In this document: one piece after another, positions 31,964 through 33,204 of the stretch
How the letters are laid out: every line of letters begins with the position of its first letter
How positions within the stretch are numbered: position 1 is the stretch's first letter
Source of the DNA: Erysipelotrichaceae bacterium
Lineage (GTDB): Bacteria; Bacillota_I; Bacilli_A; Erysipelotrichales; Erysipelotrichaceae
Direction: 5' to 3'
Length of the DNA stretch: 33,204 nucleotides
Assembly: GCA_015058875.1 (NCBI GenBank)
Contig: SVBN01000030.1
Coordinates: 1-33,204 of the forward strand
Program-made: the position numbers and the translations under genes
Notes under the pieces: generated by a model
Seen by the model: the letters and a program-made list of their open reading frames with translations, nothing else
What the model was told of the DNA's origin: nothing
Database searches by the model: none

Positions 31964-32257
31964 ATGAGAAAAGGTTTTACATTGCTTGAAATGATTATTG
32001 TTGTAAGCATTATTTCAATTCTGTTCATTCTTTCCGTGCCGAATATCCAGAAGGTGCTCGGCATTGTCAACGACAAGGGCTGCAATGCGCTGATCAAGGT
32101 GGTGGATGCGGCGATCGTGGAGTACCGGCTGGAATATGACCGTGATCCTTCCGGGACCGGTGATCTGATTAATGCCGGACTTATGAGCGATGAACAGCAG
32201 ACATGTGAAAACGGAAAGACAATCGTGATTTACAATGGCCAGGCACAGGCAAACTGA
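31964..32257 (+). CDS. comGC: Major competence pseudopilin ComGC
   Basis: This 97-residue pseudopilin is the main subunit of the competence pilus. A four-residue leader MRKG is followed by FTLLEMIIVVSIISILFIL, with cleavage expected after G4 and glutamate at mature position 5. The rest is a short globular domain ending TCENGKTIVIYNGQAQAN, with cysteines near residues 46 and 81 (KGCN, QTCE) that could form a disulfide as in ComGC. AAGGAGGTGA precedes ATG 31964. It overlaps the next gene by 23 bases. Confidence 0.94.
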   Translation: MRKGFTLLEMIIVVSIISILFILSVPNIQKVLGIVNDKGCNALIKVVDAAIVEYRLEYDRDPSGTGDLINAGLMSDEQQTCENGKTIVIYNGQAQAN

Positions 32258-32573
32258 AGGTTTTACCATGACGGAAATGATGCTGGCAATGGCAATCCTG
32301 TCGGTTCTGAGCATGATTTCCCTGCGTGCCGCTGATTTTGAAATCCGGCCGTATTATTCTTTCCCGGGAATGTATCTCATGGCGCAGTCGGAAGCGCTGG
32401 CTGAAGCAGCGTCCGGATCGGTGGAAGGCAGCGATGATGCTGCATCGTATTTCACATTTAATGCCTCGGGAAATGTCTCCCGTGCCGCAACGCTGTATTT
32501 TTCCGGAAAGGGAAACAGCCGCAGGATTGCGGTGGAGCTCGGTACCGGCAGGCTTGTAATGAAGGATGAATAA
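32235..32573 (+). CDS. comGD: Minor pseudopilin ComGD
   Basis: This 112-residue minor pseudopilin has the leader MARHRQTEG, then FTMTEMMLAMAILSVLSMI, with the expected cleavage after G9 and glutamate at mature position 5. The mature domain is not otherwise recognisable. The start lies inside comGC, consistent with coupled translation. Assignment as ComGD rests on position and on the pilin motif. Confidence 0.82.
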   Translation: MARHRQTEGFTMTEMMLAMAILSVLSMISLRAADFEIRPYYSFPGMYLMAQSEALAEAASGSVEGSDDAASYFTFNASGNVSRAATLYFSGKGNSRRIAVELGTGRLVMKDE

Positions 32574-32575
32574 AG

Positions 32576-32785
32576 ATGCTGGAAGATCTGTTTGTATCCA
32601 TGGCGGTGCTGTGTGTGCTGGTGATGATTACATTGTCCGCCGCATCGCTTCAGGAAGGCAGCGTCAATCTGGTCAGGAATATGTCGGAAGAGATCAGCGA
32701 AAGCTATCTTGAGCAGCTGGAAAGGAGCAGTGAATGCGAAATCTGCGTAATACAGGAAGAAGAGGATTTATCCTTACCGAACTGA
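32576..32785 (+). CDS. comGE: ComGE-position protein lacking a prepilin leader
   Basis: This 69-residue protein starts MLEDLFVSMAVLCVLVMITLSA. Aligned with pilins, the E3 falls where the conserved mature glutamate-5 should be, so the basic leader and the G/F cleavage site are missing. Upstream in the same frame there is only AAG, ATA and then a TGA at 32567-32569, so no longer start exists. It lies three bases after comGD and overlaps comGF by 52 bases, which is the comGE position. It may be inserted without processing, be a degenerate comGE, or hide a sequencing frameshift. Confidence 0.68.
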   Translation: MLEDLFVSMAVLCVLVMITLSAASLQEGSVNLVRNMSEEISESYLEQLERSSECEICVIQEEEDLSLPN

Positions 32786-33138
32786 TCATTGTCCTGATTG
32801 CGTCCATGTTCCTGATGCCGATCGGGCTGTCGGCCCTGAAGGTGCTGAAGCCGATGATCTCTTTCCGGGAAGAAGTGCAGGATGAAATTGCGCTGACGCA
32901 GCTGAAGCATATTCTGATTGTTTCGGAGGACTTTGCGGCAGACGGAAATCTCAGCTTCATCTATCACCGGGAACCGTGCGTTCTGCGCACCGTGAACAAT
33001 CATCTGATTCTTTCTCCGGGAACACAGATCTTTCTTTCGGAAATTGACAGCGCCGTATTTGAAAACAGAAACGGGATCATTACATTGACCTATGAAAGAA
33101 ACGGGAGAACATATGTCCGGCCGCTGGTGCACACGTAG
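32734..33138 (+). CDS. comGF: Minor pseudopilin ComGF
   Basis: This 134-residue minor pseudopilin has the leader MRNLRNTGRRG, then FILTELIIVLIASMFLMPI, with glutamate at mature position 5. The C-terminal half (NRNGIITLTYERNGRTY) forms strands as in the ComGF family. AAAGGAGCAG precedes ATG 32734. It overlaps the preceding and following genes, as is usual in comG operons. Confidence 0.85.
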   Translation: MRNLRNTGRRGFILTELIIVLIASMFLMPIGLSALKVLKPMISFREEVQDEIALTQLKHILIVSEDFAADGNLSFIYHREPCVLRTVNNHLILSPGTQIFLSEIDSAVFENRNGIITLTYERNGRTYVRPLVHT

Positions 33139-33204
33139 AGCCGGATCGGCAGGCGTCTATTTTCTGAGCATCCTGAGTGCGGTACTGGTGATTGTTTCCT
33201 TTCT
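33113..33204 (+). CDS. comGG: Start of a ComGG-like pseudopilin (cut by window edge)
   Basis: An open frame begins at ATG 33113, with GGGAG just upstream, and runs off the window after 30 codons. It reads MSGRWCTRRAGSAGVYFLSI then a hydrophobic stretch LSAVLVIVSF. A basic start, a glycine (G14 region) and a membrane helix without glutamate-5 are typical of ComGG. It overlaps comGF by 26 bases. The short length limits certainty. Confidence 0.65.
   Translation, partial: MSGRWCTRRAGSAGVYFLSILSAVLVIVSF

Noticed and set aside
1-33204. Mobile elements, prophage or defence systems
   Set aside because: No transposase, integrase, terminal repeats, restriction or toxin-antitoxin genes were recognised, and gene order follows conserved housekeeping clusters.

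Overview
The window is a gene-dense, moderate-GC chromosomal segment of a low-GC-lineage Gram-positive bacterium (Firmicutes). The evidence is a canonical T-box leader ahead of tyrS, strong AGGAGG-type ribosome sites, a comG competence operon, and gene neighbourhoods that match Bacillus (murC-ytxG-ytxH-ccpA-tyrS; murJ/ytgP followed by a pseudouridine synthase; ispH-cshB-nfo). Protein character and the 2Fe superoxide reductase suggest an anaerobic host-associated lineage such as Erysipelotrichaceae. That family assignment is inference. No insertion sequence, phage gene, CRISPR array, tRNA or rRNA gene was seen.

Positions 1-8267: a possible gene end and hairpin; an ABC exporter pair (ATPase plus a 1381-residue FtsX-type permease with a very long extracytoplasmic coiled coil); a superoxide reductase; then a compact metabolic run of amidohydrolase, 1-phosphofructokinase and SGNH hydrolase. 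Positions 8268-8654 hold no protein gene. They contain a promoter, an RNA segment that can form two interlocked pseudoknots, a terminator-like hairpin, and finally the pnp promoter.

Positions 8655-19002: pnp, trmB, a lipoprotein, a disordered acidic protein translationally coupled to murC, then the ytxG-like/ytxH-position/ccpA operon and T-box-controlled tyrS. This block mixes RNA turnover and modification, cell-wall precursor synthesis and global carbon control.

Positions 19003-29924: a second lipoprotein, a MurJ/SpoVB-type flippase and an RsuA-type pseudouridine synthase in tandem. The synthase converges on, and overlaps by 35 bp, ispH. Divergent from ispH run a DEAD-box helicase (CshB-like) and endonuclease IV. 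ispG faces them, so the two iron-sulfur enzymes of the MEP isoprenoid pathway bracket the helicase/nfo pair. A Gfo/Idh/MocA oxidoreductase, rpmG (zinc-ribbon L33), an MBL-fold hydrolase, a small three-helix membrane protein, an 88-residue possible small-barrel protein and a DUF523 protein follow.

Positions 29925-33204: the competence pseudopilus operon comGA-GB-GC-GD-GE-GF and the start of comGG, cut by the window edge. It is preceded by a -10-like element resembling competence-sigma promoters. The comGE product begins inside the usual prepilin motif and has no leader peptide. The most interesting items for follow-up are the pseudoknotted RNA before pnp, the leaderless comGE, the competence-type promoter, the disordered murC-coupled protein with a repeated ISPI(F/Y)G motif, and the small-barrel candidate.
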